Positions 23,901 through 32,999 of a stretch of DNA of 64,000 nucleotides are shown one piece after another. The first letter of the stretch is position 1. Every line of letters begins with the position of its first letter. The stretch comes from Acanthaster planci (taxonomy: Eukaryota; Echinodermata; Asteroidea; Valvatida; Acanthasteridae). Under the pieces are notes generated by a model. It was not told the DNA's origin. It saw nothing but the letters and a program-made list of their open reading frames with translations, and searched no databases. The DNA lies in the NCBI RefSeq assembly GCF_001949145.1, contig NW_019091365.1, positions 2,076,207-2,140,206 on the forward strand, written 5' to 3'. The translations under genes and the position numbers were made by a program.

Positions 23901-26163
23901 ACTTGTGAGGTCTTGTCACAGTAAATGGTGCATGCTTGGTTAGCCCTTCCCCAGAGCCACTTTTATCTCAAAGTACTGCCTGCTAATTGCATTCCAAGAA
24001 TTTGTAAGGAAAAAATTCAAAAGCTAACTCGGGTGTGGGACTCGAATGCACAGCCTCCTGCTCACTAGTGCAGTTGTCTCAGTCAAATGACAACCAAGCT
24101 TGTCAAGGTCAGTTAGCAGGTTTGAATTTAATGTCCAGCAGTAGTGAGTACAGCAGTCCCTAACGTGATGAATTTTGAGGTCAGTTGTGATGGTTGCGAT
24201 GCTTGCACCAACAAGCAAGATGTCATGAGTTTGAGTCCTCCTCAGAGGAATCAAAATCTCCATGACAAATTCATTAAAACTCAGTTGGGAAGCACAGATC
24301 CTTTATCTATGAAGGTTGGGGTTGAGCATAAGTCAAGACAGTCCAGAATTCGCATAACTGACTATGCCTACAGCTTTTGACTGTAGTCTGTCAATGGCAA
24401 GATCAAAGCCGTATCCTTGAAATACCCCATTCACATAGTACCTCTGTAGAGTAAGGCAGCTCTGAAACTGAGAAAGAAGTAAGAGTGTATGGCATGTGTA
24501 AGGACGCTAATTACATCAAAACTGCAGACTGTGGCTGGGGAAGCTTGACCGGGCTTCAACAGGATGACGTCATCCTTGACTAGCAGCGGGGTCGGCAGAT
24601 TGACTAGGTGACCATCACGGTACGTCCACTGCTCAGTGATGGACTGGGTGGTAGGTTGGAACAATGAGGAGTAGACTTCTGTCGGCCAGTGGATTTCACT
24701 TGCTATAAGCTCTAGAAAAAACAGTTAGAATTGGAGTAATTCTTTAAGGGAATACTTTTAATTTTGACATGATTTTTATTACCGCTTTTGGGTCATTCCA
24801 TGAGGTTGGGGCACAATTTGTGACAGTGTCAATTGTTACATGGATTCCGTAAAAATGAATAGCTATTGCAATAATCAAAATGCTCTCCTCCGGCACACCC
24901 AAAACTAGCTTTTATACTAGGCACAAATCTCATTCTCAAGCAAAATAAGTGACATTGTATCACACTCAATACCATTCATGAAACCCCAGTGAAAATTCAC
25001 ACAAAGAAGTTGGGTGCATTGAGATCGGCACCCTAGCTTACTACACAAACCTAGGTATGCATTTCCACAATAGAGGAGGGATACTGTGGCTTCCTGGCCT
25101 GTATTGTCAAACAAAATAGCAAGTCATTTTAATGTGGGCAAAGAAATCCATGGCCCTGGGAAGCAGTGAACTGGAAAAGAAAAATTACTAATTTATGAAT
25201 ATGTATGAAGTACTGCAACCGTTTGCACATCTAATAGCCAGAGTGGTTCTGGGGAATTCTGACACTGCATGTGGATTCCAAATTGACATTGTTATATATC
25301 TTGCAAGGCTGAAGACAGAGGTGTGTGTTATTGTTACAGAGTAAATAACCTACTCTAAGGTTATGACAGGTGGTAAAAGTTGCGAATGTAACAAGGACAT
25401 CGTCACAAATTGTGCCCCAACCTCATGGAGTGACTCTTTTCAATTACTAAGCGATCAAAGCTGCAACTGTCAAAATTTTACTTTTTAAACAAATCCAGAA
25501 AATTTGATGACAATTCAGTTGTGGAAACAGTTGTTACACATTCCATCTTAATCATGTTAACATACAACTTGTATGAAACTGCACTTTAAAAATTATGCAA
25601 AATGAAAGGAAAAATAATTAAATTAATTTGATTAGAAGTGAGACTATCTAAAATATATTAAAACAGAGATCAAAAAATTTACTGCGGGACACTGAATAAA
25701 GAATGAAATCATATCAAATGTAAGTGGGAGGGAAAAACAGCTGCCACACTATGAGAATCTAATTAGTACCTCTCAGTTTGTGCAGGACATCTTTGGTGTG
25801 GTTTACTATCTCCATTTTCCTCAGGTGACTGTCCCACCTCACTACACACACATTGACCACCACCAGGAACACAAGGACAGCAGACTCCAGCACCGAGGAC
25901 CTGTCCTGGGAGAACGCCGCAGCAATAATCGTCAGGATGGCCGCCGTGATCATCAGGAGGGTGCTGCTCCAGTGCAGGACGCCGTTGGTTGACAGGGCAC
26001 AGCTCGGGGGCCACCGTGGAGTCCGGCCCCGGCAGAGGGTGGCCTGGTGGGACTTGAGCTCATCCTCGATGGCGCTGCTGAGTCGCTGTAAGGCCACACT
26101 GGTGCACAGGCCCACGGGCTCCACCAGGTTGATCTGCAAGGAGGCGGGGGAGAACATGTACAT
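2975..26163 (-). CDS. TMEM94: TMEM94 homologue, P-type-ATPase-like multi-pass membrane protein (28 exons)
   Basis: Human TMEM94 is an ER membrane protein with P-type ATPase features, reported to drive Mg2+ uptake into the ER. Exons in gene order: 26133-25770, 24711-24515, 23606-23470, 22868-22766, 22288-22202, 20045-19932, 19475-19422, 19180-19067, 18528-18306, 17585-17533, 17253-17185, 15401-15274, 14888-14795, 14121-14007, 13817-13715, 12456-12280, 11615-11472, 11101-10960, 10750-9833, 9472-9373, 8097-7989, 7115-6935, 6229-5984, 5635-5490, 4757-4660, 4233-4140, 3355-3182, 3047-2975. All phases join (4,557 nt). Landmarks: two membrane segments at residues about 55-99, YRDGHLVNLP near 152, CCVDKRGIL near 394-402 (degenerate DKTGT-like site), VFSEKMGLEAGWNCHISL near 807, NVPLLVPLFTD near 1130, several C-terminal membrane segments, and a terminal LGMNSPF as in human. 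The 918-bp exon encodes a Ser- and acid-rich region far longer than in human. The start is uncertain: in-frame ATGs at 26161-26163 and 26155-26157 precede exon 1, but a good acceptor at 26134-26135 allows an upstream exon. Confidence 0.95.
3970..4114. mobile_element. Short inverted-repeat element (MITE), copy 2
   Basis: This is a second copy of the family at 2721-2862, about 145 bp. It has the left end GAGTACCAAAGTGAATAC and the right end ATACTC, and shares the interior CCAGCG...GAACC...ACACGCGC and TTCTGGTTCA...GTGACGTC. It lies in a TMEM94 intron and ends only 25 bp from the exon at 4140-4233. Confidence 0.72.
6782..6801. repeat. Short (AAT)n microsatellite
   Basis: About seven ataataata-type units lie in a TMEM94 intron. 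It is simple sequence with no other feature attached. Confidence 0.75.
7384..7652. mobile_element. Long-armed foldback element in a TMEM94 intron
   Basis: The two halves are imperfect inverted copies over roughly 110 bp each. Reading inward, the left starts ATAGTCCGACTGCA and the right starts ATAGACCGATTGCA; both continue CCTAAGT, then GGTATCAAACATC, then a block with AAGCCGA. The central loop is short, around 7520-7530. This fits a MITE or foldback element of about 269 bp with no coding capacity. I see no clear target-site duplication beyond a possible TA. Confidence 0.7.
8216..8817. mobile_element. Inverted-repeat element containing the assembly gap
   Basis: The left end GCAGCCGATTTCACGAAAC is mirrored at the right by GCAGCTGATTTCACGAAAC. 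The CGATTTCACGAAA motif recurs inside the left arm near 8309, and 'cttacgca' motifs recur in the right arm. The interior includes 112 undetermined bases (8453-8564), so about a fifth of the element is unknown. It lies in a TMEM94 intron, upstream in gene sense of the exon at 8097-7989. Confidence 0.6.
8453..8564. other. Assembly gap (112 N)
   Basis: A run of N lies inside the inverted-repeat element at 8216-8817. Two apparent open frames that read through it are artefacts. The position between inverted arms suggests the hairpin hindered sequencing or assembly. Confidence 0.97.
14339..14705. repeat. Three diverged tandem copies of a 120-165 bp unit
   Basis: The units begin near 14339, 14459 and 14625. 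Each starts ggtttg(a/t)g or ggtttgta, then acat(c/t)a, then a block ending ccatgtg(t/c)ctctcaac(t/c)ag or a decayed form of it, then a gttagatgca-like block. Copies one and two are clearly alike; copy three is more diverged. The array lies in the TMEM94 intron between the exons at 14888-14795 and 14121-14007 and encodes nothing I recognise. Confidence 0.65.
16205..16560 (+). mobile_element. Possible LINE 3'-end remnant
   Basis: The stretch includes cttgaagtcagtgacagagg and the block tgttccacagatgtgggcc followed by ggagaaggatctgtcccc. It resembles conserved 3' portions of some animal LINEs, where a 'shortcut' version of a degenerate coding tail is repeated across the genome. It carries no intact domain. 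The resemblance is from memory and not from a search. Confidence 0.3.
16986..17108. mobile_element. Foldback element of about 123 bp in a TMEM94 intron
   Basis: Imperfect inverted arms of about 46 bp each: left AAAAGGTTTGTAGTAGCAAC through TGTTGTGAGTATG, right (read inward) AAAAGATTTGCGGTAGCACC through CGTTGTGAGTATG. The loop is about 25-30 bp with the small palindrome GGTTCT...AGAACC. It can form a long hairpin and looks like a MITE. Confidence 0.75.
20196..21935 (+). mobile_element. Decayed DIRS-like (tyrosine recombinase) retroelement
   Basis: This block of about 1.74 kb interrupts the TMEM94 intron between exons 5 and 6. It is absent at the equivalent point of the duplicated copy (near 27700-27735), so it has the shape of an insertion. 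It carries remains of a gag-like tail followed directly by a tyrosine recombinase, with no reverse transcriptase or RNase H between them. The outer parts, 20196-20500 and 21800-21935, are non-coding and presumably contain terminal repeats. DIRS elements do not make target-site duplications, and I see none. Confidence 0.75.
20560..21790 (+). pseudogene. Broken DIRS-type gag tail plus tyrosine recombinase
   Basis: In shifting frames on the plus strand: (1) near 20600-20690, KRQKLIHLADFSTYDWATV followed by an acidic stretch, typical of DIRS-like gag C-terminal regions; (2) near 20845-20960, SPELRQLAAQ...LYSGAFLRWSNWA, the recombinase core-binding domain; (3) near 21060-21300, MAGINDPT and TLKSVTMCLLAYTDF; (4) near 21400-21460, KTDQYQRGRQVVISKT; (5) near 21635-21785, GATTAA, VGVPDRLLKRHSRR and KDGYVEDPLEDLL, the catalytic box region. 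Stops and frameshifts occur throughout, for example a stop inside the segment that should read HSLR-x-GGATAAA. It cannot encode an active enzyme. The missing RT suggests a deletion derivative. Confidence 0.78.
24789..25436. mobile_element. Non-autonomous DNA transposon with long terminal inverted repeats
   Basis: Near-perfect inverted ends share TCCATGAGGTTGGGGCACAA, followed by TTTGTGAC, then a GTC-rich stretch and TTGTTACAT, giving arms of about 55-60 bp. The left arm is at about 24789-24845 and the right at about 25380-25436. The interior of about 530 bp has no coding signal. It lies in the first TMEM94 intron, between exons 26133-25770 and 24711-24515. I cannot define a target-site duplication. 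Confidence 0.75.
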
Positions 26164-26744
26164 GTACTAGTAATTGCAAAAGATTCACAGCATGACCAGG
26201 TGTGCAAAATGAGAGCCCATGTAACCTAGGAATACATCCTAGTTGAGGATCAGCTGCTCAACACAACTAGTAACAGTCAGTTCCCTGAGGTGGTTCTTTG
26301 ACATCAACGCTGGAAGGAAAGTATATGTTCATGTACAAACTGAGCAAATAAAATGATCTGAAGAGTACATGTTGATATATGCATGCCCTACAATGCAACA
26401 AATGTAGGAAATCATACAAAAGGCAACACGATTGTTCCAAGAGTTCTAGTTGATCAAAGTGACAAAAAGTGCCTTACAACCCTTGTGTCTGCATGATACT
26501 CACAAAAGCCCCTTAAGCACACTACATGTACATGTACATGAACATGCATCTATAGCTTCCCCCTTCATCACCCATTTGCACCCCATACACAAGTACATGC
26601 ACATGTTCATGTATTTTTCAGACTTACCCTTGGCTCCATGGAGACTGCACAGAAAATACCTTCCTCCTAATGGCCTCTCTTCATCTCAAAAACCTTCAGC
26701 TCGCATGTTGTACCTAAAATTAGCAACCTTATGAAACATGCAAA

Positions 26745-26945
26745 GGAAAAAAAATCCATTATGAGACCAACCTTTGCTAATGACAGTATCTCGGGTGCCA
26801 GGAAGTGGAAAATGAAGGAAATCACTACAGAGATCTGGGTACTGCAATTTTTAGCATGAGAGTGAAAAAGTCACCCAAAAAAAATCTGAAAATGTAATCC
26901 CATCCCCCCCCCAAAAAATCCTGTTTTATTGAAATAATGAGTAAG
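26745..26945. repeat. Flanking repeat unit, copy A (adjacent to TMEM94 partial duplication)
   Basis: This matches 28425-28615 over gctaatgacagtatctc, then agagatctgggtactgcaat followed by ttttagca, the run of C, and ttattgaaataatgag. A leading ggaaaaaaaatc...ccaacct block also matches near 28240. In gene sense, a possible exon of about 70 bp (acceptor ttgcag near 26840, donor AAG|gttggt near 26771) could encode VISFIFHFLAPEILSLA, but nothing in human TMEM94 corresponds to it. Confidence 0.6.
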
Positions 26946-27419
26946 AACTCTGTCACTTCAGTCTGCAGTGGAAAAAAATATTCACAATAAAGCACACCAT
27001 TCACCATGCTGAAACGATGGCAAAGGCAATGGATAGCGTCTGAATACTGCAAATGCATGTACATGTATGAGGTACTGCTGATGAAAATCTCAGTGGCTTG
27101 CGAAGCCCGAAATAGTAATTTATACTAAGTATATTTCTGATCAAAGGGAATACAAATTCTAAGTAATTGAAAGAGTATTCACCCTGCCCTATCAACAAAA
27201 AGTCCTCCCTGTCTAGCTGTGATGTCACTCGCACAAAGATTAACAAGTCTTGTACACGTGTATTCTGTACAGTTTTGATAAGTTATCAAACACCAGAAAA
27301 ATAATCATTCCTCAAATATCTGTTCTTCATTGTTTCAGAGCCATTTCTAGCACATTCTATTTGAATTTCAAACACTTAATGCTACAGGAATGACTGTGGT
27401 CACCGTGTAACCGACTGAC

Positions 27420-27533
27420 CTGATCATGTTTGCATTTGTGGAACAGAGTGACAATCCTGGCTTTGCCATAACATGTCAGCAGGATCCAAAGCGTAGAGAG
27501 AGTTAATGACAACAGAGGAAGTACTGAGTTGAT
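27420..27533 (-). pseudogene. Duplicate of TMEM94 exon 6 (frame open, not in gene order)
   Basis: It has the same length (114 bp) and phase as exon 20045-19932 and is open throughout, with several amino-acid changes: the copy reads LWILLTCYGKARIVTLFHKC where the parent reads FWILMTSYGNARIVTLFHKC. The acceptor is weakened from ttcag to cttaag and the donor AG|GT is kept. The open frame may reflect youth and not function. Confidence 0.85.
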
Positions 27534-27990
27534 CTTAAGAACGGAAACAAAGAAAGCTAGATTCAGAACAGAAATTCATTCCTTCACTGCATCCAATTGA
27601 ATAAGTGAAAACAAAATATACCCTAGAAATACGCATGACATAAATGTGAAAAAGCATCTTTTTCTTCATCTGGCTAACACTTCTGGGTTTTCTGTATAAG
27701 CAATTAACATTGTATTATTGGCAAAACTCATCCAAGTTTCTTCATTTTCTCAGGTAATCTTTTGACAAAAAAAATATCAAAAAACCCAGTTTAAAACAAG
27801 GAGTCCAAAAAATTCTGTAATAATGCAACTTACATCTACATGTAGTCAGCTTGATGCATCCCAAAGTCTGCTTCACTGAATAGCGGTCCAAAGGCGAATG
27901 GGCACATGACAAATCAATAGCAGGTCACTGTTCTGCCCTAAGCCTGCTCAACTTGGTAAATATTCGACAAATTTCTGCTGGTGCACTTAC

Positions 27991-28077
27991 CGGCAAGCTG
28001 ATGAGCATGTCTGGTCACGGCCTGACATCGTCACTGACAAGCACAAAGCGGAGGATATTGGCAATCAGCGATGCTCC
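27991..28077 (-). pseudogene. Duplicate of TMEM94 exon 5 with a nonsense change
   Basis: It has the same length (87 bp) as exon 22288-22202. The first 18 codons match (ASLIANILRFVLVSDDV), then codon 21, TGG in the parent, is TGA here. This stop shows that the copy is not a working exon. The copy of exon 7 is also cut: its frame matches TEVTEF (near 26968-26951) and then runs into the flanking repeat. Confidence 0.88.
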
Positions 28078-28424
28078 CTGCGTGCAACCATTCACAAGAA
28101 AACAGTGACATGAACCCCCTCCGAATGATACCACTGACGCACAGGACTGGTCATCCCAAGAAAAACATTGATATTTCTCTGCAGAATTTGAGGAATGTAA
28201 TTAAAGAGAAATGTAATCAAAGAATTCATCCCAATAAGGGAAAGGAAAAAAAAATCAATTGAGAGTCCAACCTGTCTGCAGAAGTCCAAGATGTATAAGG
28301 CTTGTTATGTTCCCTGTTTGTAAGCTCAGATTAAGCTGGATCTGGCCTTGTGATAAATGAAAATCATGCACTTGTCGGCAAACACGTTGGAGATACTCTG
28401 TGCTGGGGCAGTTAATGGTAGTTC

Positions 28425-28615
28425 CATTTGCTAATGACAGTATCTCAGGTGCAGCAGCCAGAGAGTGGAAAATAAAGGAAACCACCAAAGAGATCTGGGT
28501 ACTGCAATTTTTAGCACGGGGGTGAAAGAGTTACCCAAAAAGTGTTTCTGAAAATGTAATCCTCAAACCCCCCCCCAAGAAAAATCTTGTTTTATTGAAA
28601 TAATGAGTGAGAAAA
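28425..28615. repeat. Flanking repeat unit, copy B
   Basis: This is the partner of 26745-26945. A minus-strand open frame at 28488-28255 (VVSFIFHSLAAAPEILSLA followed by about 50 more codons) includes the same putative coding block, extended by about 150 bp that copy A lacks. I do not recognise the product. It may be an unrelated repeat or a remnant of a further duplicated exon. Confidence 0.55.
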
Positions 28616-30954
28616 AAATTCTTAGGAAAACTGGAAAGTCCTGACGTCAAAGTCAGTATAAGTTTAGATTAGAAATGTTCAGAATATAAACGATACCCTA
28701 CAACACCTGTTGCTGAGATACTGTTTACTAGTTGTATCTAATAAATATCTGAAGAGTTTCATCATCTGAAATGATAAATTAACTGCTTAAGTGTGCATAC
28801 ATGAACATTGGGTGTGACTGGTCGATCTTTGAGTGATCAGTCAAACTTATTGCATAATTCTGTCAATAATTCTAATACAATGTACCGGCCAATCACTTTT
28901 CCTCTCCAATTTATAGTTGTGGAAGATTGTTTCCAAAAAGGGAAGTGAAGTTGGAGATTTCACACAGGATCTACATTGACATGTACTAGTACATGTTCAT
29001 TGTTGTACAACTGCACAGAGGGATGGGCAATCATGCAGATTGGTTGATTATGCCCAACATGCATACTGGACATACTGTAAAATGCTAATTTAAACTTAGA
29101 GGCTAACTGACCAAACATCAACAATTTTTCTGATGATTATTTTCATGACTTAATTCTCTGACTTTTATTCTGTCAAGTCAAAAAGTCTAGCAAAGATGAT
29201 GAAATCTAAAAGTGTGGTTGATAGATACATGTACACATGTACATCATGTATAGACCTTTTTCCTGTGATGTCACAATTGTGCTGGAACGCTATGTGTTGT
29301 GATGGTAATGGTGCATGGTGTTGTCATGGTAATCTACTTATTCAAGATAAACTAGTCAAGCATGCAGTGTTCGCAGGGGCGCTTGTACGTGGTTGAACCT
29401 GCCCGTAGGAATATATGCAATCATCGTGGCTGAGGCAGTCCATCCCGTGGTGGTATTGTTTACATCTAGTGCAGTTCAGTTACATGGGGGCAAACGATTT
29501 ATCGTGAACACTTGGTTGGAAAACCCAGCTCTATGGCACACGACACAAGGAGATTCAGCAGGGTCAAAGCTTCTCATGTCATGAGCCACAGGGACGGATT
29601 TTCCCAGTTGGTCACAGCCCAGTTTTTCTCAAAGTTAATCTTTGGTTCCATGTTGATATCCAACTAACATGCCACCTGTAGTCTATTTGGTCGGTTTACT
29701 ACGTGTGTGCATGTACTTTATGACTTTGGCATTGTAACCTGGGGGAAAAACACATGAATGAGCATCGATCTTGCTACACAAAAGTTAACCATACATGTAC
29801 ATCTGTTGCTGAGCAATTTAAAAGATGCTTAAATTTGTAATGTCAACTGAATATTACTGTATACTATGACTTGATAAGGTACATGTAAACGCATGGTAAA
29901 ACAAATTATACAATGTATGGTTTCTTTCGGGTGGATATTCAATGTTAAAACACCTTACCCACAGATCAGGTGTTTTGATTGGCCGAGAGCTTGTCACATG
30001 GCATTTCCTATTTTAAATCTACAAGTAATGTACCATTACATGTACATGTACCTTGCTTTTCATGGCCAAAAAGAACTACATGAGTACACATAATAGAAAA
30101 ACATGATTATTGATGTAAACGTGGATAATACCAGTATATTCCATCTCTGATTTCCGTTTAAACTTAAATACATTATTTCCTTGAAAAATTGTAATATGCA
30201 TGTAAAACCTATTTTATTTCATTGTTGGTAACAGGTTCCAGAGTTTGTACAAGCACTCGTGATTTATCTAGAATCCTCATCATTTCTGTGGTATTATACT
30301 CCTGTAAATATTTTAAAATTTAGGATAAGGAAATATAATAAAATAAACACATCATTCGCATGAGCATCGGCAATGTGTGCAAATGCATACTGGTAAATGC
30401 CTTGTGTGCACCACAGAGCTGGGTTCAAGCATATCTTGAAGGTACAGTGTGCATCTACATGTATTTGTAGTTTGAAAATGTGCTGGTAAATTTTCAACAA
30501 AATTCATATTCACTTGAACCTTTATACCTATATGTATCGTATTTAGATTGAATTAATCCGTTATCACTGAAATCAAGCAGAAACTGTGGGTAGAATTGAT
30601 ATAAAACAAATACTGACTGCTTTCTCGTGGTGTAAAACTACATTTAACAATTGTTGCCTGCGGTGTAGGGGTCCATGGTGTTTTCTACACCCATGAGGGC
30701 AAATGGCACTCAAGGCAAAGCCGATGGTGCCATTTGCCTCCATGTACCAGATGAAAGTCTTGGCAAACGTCTTTTCCATAATATTTGGCATGTTTCTTAC
30801 CACTGCTGTGATGTTGGACCAATGACTTTGCACCAGAAAAACTTGCGCAAGGTTGTCAATTTACGGTCATATTTCTCTTCACAAATTGCAACTAGTGTGC
30901 ACAAATTGACCAGTTAATGTTACATGCTCTGATAATTGTTTGGCACATTTCAAC
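28616..30954. other. Gene-free interval with dispersed repeat remnants
   Basis: No conserved exon was found on either strand. The interval holds one dispersed element (29250-29505), several TACATGTA palindromes (for example near 28980, 29230, 29790 and 30040) and short open frames without recognisable content. If TMEM94 has an upstream 5' exon or promoter, it should lie here or further right, but I cannot identify it. Confidence 0.5.
29250..29505. mobile_element. Dispersed non-autonomous element, copy 1
   Basis: This matches 52261-52518: both start GACCTTT(T/G)TTCC, then tgatgtcacaattgtgctgg, later aagcatgcagtgttc, and end with gtggtggtattgtttacatc. The right end of this copy is decayed. It is about 256 bp and non-coding. 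Confidence 0.75.
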
Positions 30955-32260
30955 TCAGTTCAATTTGGTCTGAGTCAGGTGTGTCACAGGCAAGGGCGTC
31001 AATCCGTTTTGAAAAGATTTCGAGTCTATGATGACTTTACGAACTGCTGCCTGGGACATTTCTCTAAACTCAGAAAGTCGTGGGATCGTGGTTTGCTCGC
31101 CAAGCACAGGGGTGTAGACAGATAAGGTGTCCAGCTCATCCCTGACCATCCTAGTTTTCTCACAGTAGAACTTGCAGAATTCCTGTGCAAGATCACTGGC
31201 TAAGTCATATAGTGGAAGTATCTTGGCTGATTTGGCAACAGAAAGTTTATCAATGAAGTCAAACAGCTTCCCCTGCTCACAGTTACTTACTTGAGCTCGG
31301 TAATAGTCTGTCTTTGATTTTTCAAGTGAAGAATTGTACATGTACTTGTGGCACTCCTCGTGGTACAGCTGTTCGTGTACCTCAAGTCCAGACGATGTCC
31401 ACTTTTGCTCCAGGCGACATTTTGCCCGCTTCTGCTGATGCAACATGTCATTGTACCGGGGGCATGGGGTCTAAGTGTGTGAGGTCGCTTCAGGGCTAGT
31501 GCGTGTTTATTGAGGAGCTCGGATAATACACGATTGTACTGTTCGACACGTGTGCTCAAATCTGCAGATGGGTTGATAGCGAGCGAAGCAATGATGTCAC
31601 ACTTGAACTGTTTGATGTCTATTTGCCGCAGTTTGCAAAAGTGGTCTTGTATTTCATGGGATCTGGCCGCGCCATAACATACGTGGCTGCATGATCAGAT
31701 GGCAGGTCACTCTGAACTTTAACACCTGATATGACGTTGTCAGTATCCCTGCTAATCAAAAGGTCAAGTGTATGACCACTCCTGTGAGTCGGCACACTGA
31801 CATGCTGCTTCAGGTTAGCAACGTTCAGTATGTTGATCATGGTGTTGGAGTCGAGATTTGTTTGGTCATCCATATGGAGATTAAAATCACCAGCAAGTAC
31901 AATTCATCCTGGAATATTGTTTATACATTCCAGCATACTAGAAAAGTCAGAAAAGAACATTGGAGATGTCAGCCTATTCCTTTAAGATAAACAATAAAAA
32001 GTCTTACTGATGTGGATTTAACATGAAAAGTGATGTCCCTGTGCTCAAATGCCTTGTATACAGCACATTTATTAACTGTCAATATGAAACCCTTACGCAG
32101 GATCACACAAACACTTCCACCAGCCGTAGATCTTGGGATGTGATGAAGTTCAAAGTCTGGAAGGGTGTTCTTAAAATCAGCAAGTGCCCGGTTAGATCGG
32201 TCATCATCTGTCAGCTATGACTCTGTAATGGCTAGGATGTCCAGTTTACTGGAGATGATG
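30955..32260 (-). mobile_element. CR1-like non-LTR retrotransposon fragment (endonuclease and linker)
   Basis: Read on the minus strand from 32240 downward, broken frames give the apurinic-endonuclease domain: LDILAITES, then LADFKNTLPDFELHHIPRST and GGSVCVILRKGF, then at about 31870-31620 LKQHVSVPTHRSGHTLDLLI and LPSDHAATYV. These are typical EN motifs (TE-W/L, HRxGHTLDL, SDHA). The linker between EN and RT follows at 31446-30955 (WTSSGLEVHEQLYHEECHKY, then FREMSQAAVRKVI). The element ends abruptly before the reverse transcriptase. Stops and frameshifts show it is dead. Confidence 0.85.
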
Positions 32261-32999
32261 AAGTCACATACAGATGCAGTTTTAAGTTTAATTGACCGAG
32301 CATTCCAAGCTGCAAATTGCCCAGTGACGAACAATTATTTTTCATTGGTTGCAAGGGAATACGAATGAGATTTGAACTGTTGCGTCTGGTGTGATAGTTA
32401 GTTGAAGAGCCACCAGGCAAAGCCGATGTCGCTGATCCCCTGTGAGTCTCATGCAGGTCATTACTCTGCGCTGCTTCATCCTTCCAGAATGGCAGCTCCT
32501 TAGGTTTTTGGAAAAAAGTAGGGGAGGGAAAATTGATAAAGTATCTCCCTTTTTCCAAGTGGGGGGAGGGACATGTCCCCCCCATCCCCTACCGATTAAC
32601 GCCCATTGTCACAGGTCAACTCTGTGCCAGGTCAACTCAATGCCAGGCCAACTCGGTCCAAGGTCATTTTCATCCCTACAGAAAATGTACAAGGTTGCAT
32701 GATTTCAAATAAATCTTTATACATGTATCAATCTTTCCAACACAGGGATAATGGTAAAAAAGATCTCCCGGTATACTCACATACATGTACCGTTAACTGG
32801 ATCTCTAGTTGATTTAGTTTTACAACTATCATCATTACTTGCAGTATGCTGTACGTGTATCTTTGACCTTATAAGGACTGAAGGATACTGACTCGTTACT
32901 TTTACGGCTAGTACAATAGTACTGAACATTTACATGCATAGAGTGCTGGTATCCACTGCAAATGGCGCTCATGGCACTCTTAAGTAAAGACATCCAATA
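32261..32999. other. Interval between two LINE fragments
   Basis: No gene was recognised. A G/C-homopolymer-rich segment at about 32510-32620 (gtggggggaggg, acatgtccccccc) is followed by a short internally repeated stretch, ggtcaactc(t/a).tgccagg, near 32612-32660. Confidence 0.45.

Larger units (their letters stand above)
26946..28242 (-). repeat. Partial tandem duplication of TMEM94 exons 5-7 region
   Basis: About 1.3 kb here is a diverged copy (roughly nine bases in ten identical by eye) of the TMEM94 intervals 19458-20195 plus 21935-22445. It includes intron sequence as well as exons, so it is a DNA-level duplication and not a retrocopy. It lies upstream, in gene sense, of the first recognised TMEM94 exon and so cannot replace exons 5-7 in a normal transcript. 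The parental copy alone contains the DIRS-like insertion. The repeat units at 26745-26945 and 28425-28615 flank the block. Confidence 0.88.

Noticed and set aside
24024-24110. Possible tRNA-like sequence on the minus strand (CATTCGAGTCCC)
   Set aside because: Only a weak B-box-like motif is present; no A box at suitable spacing and no stems.
30573-30920. Minus-strand frame containing ANGTIGFALSAICPHG
   Set aside because: I could not tie it to any family or to splice sites; probably chance or an eroded repeat.
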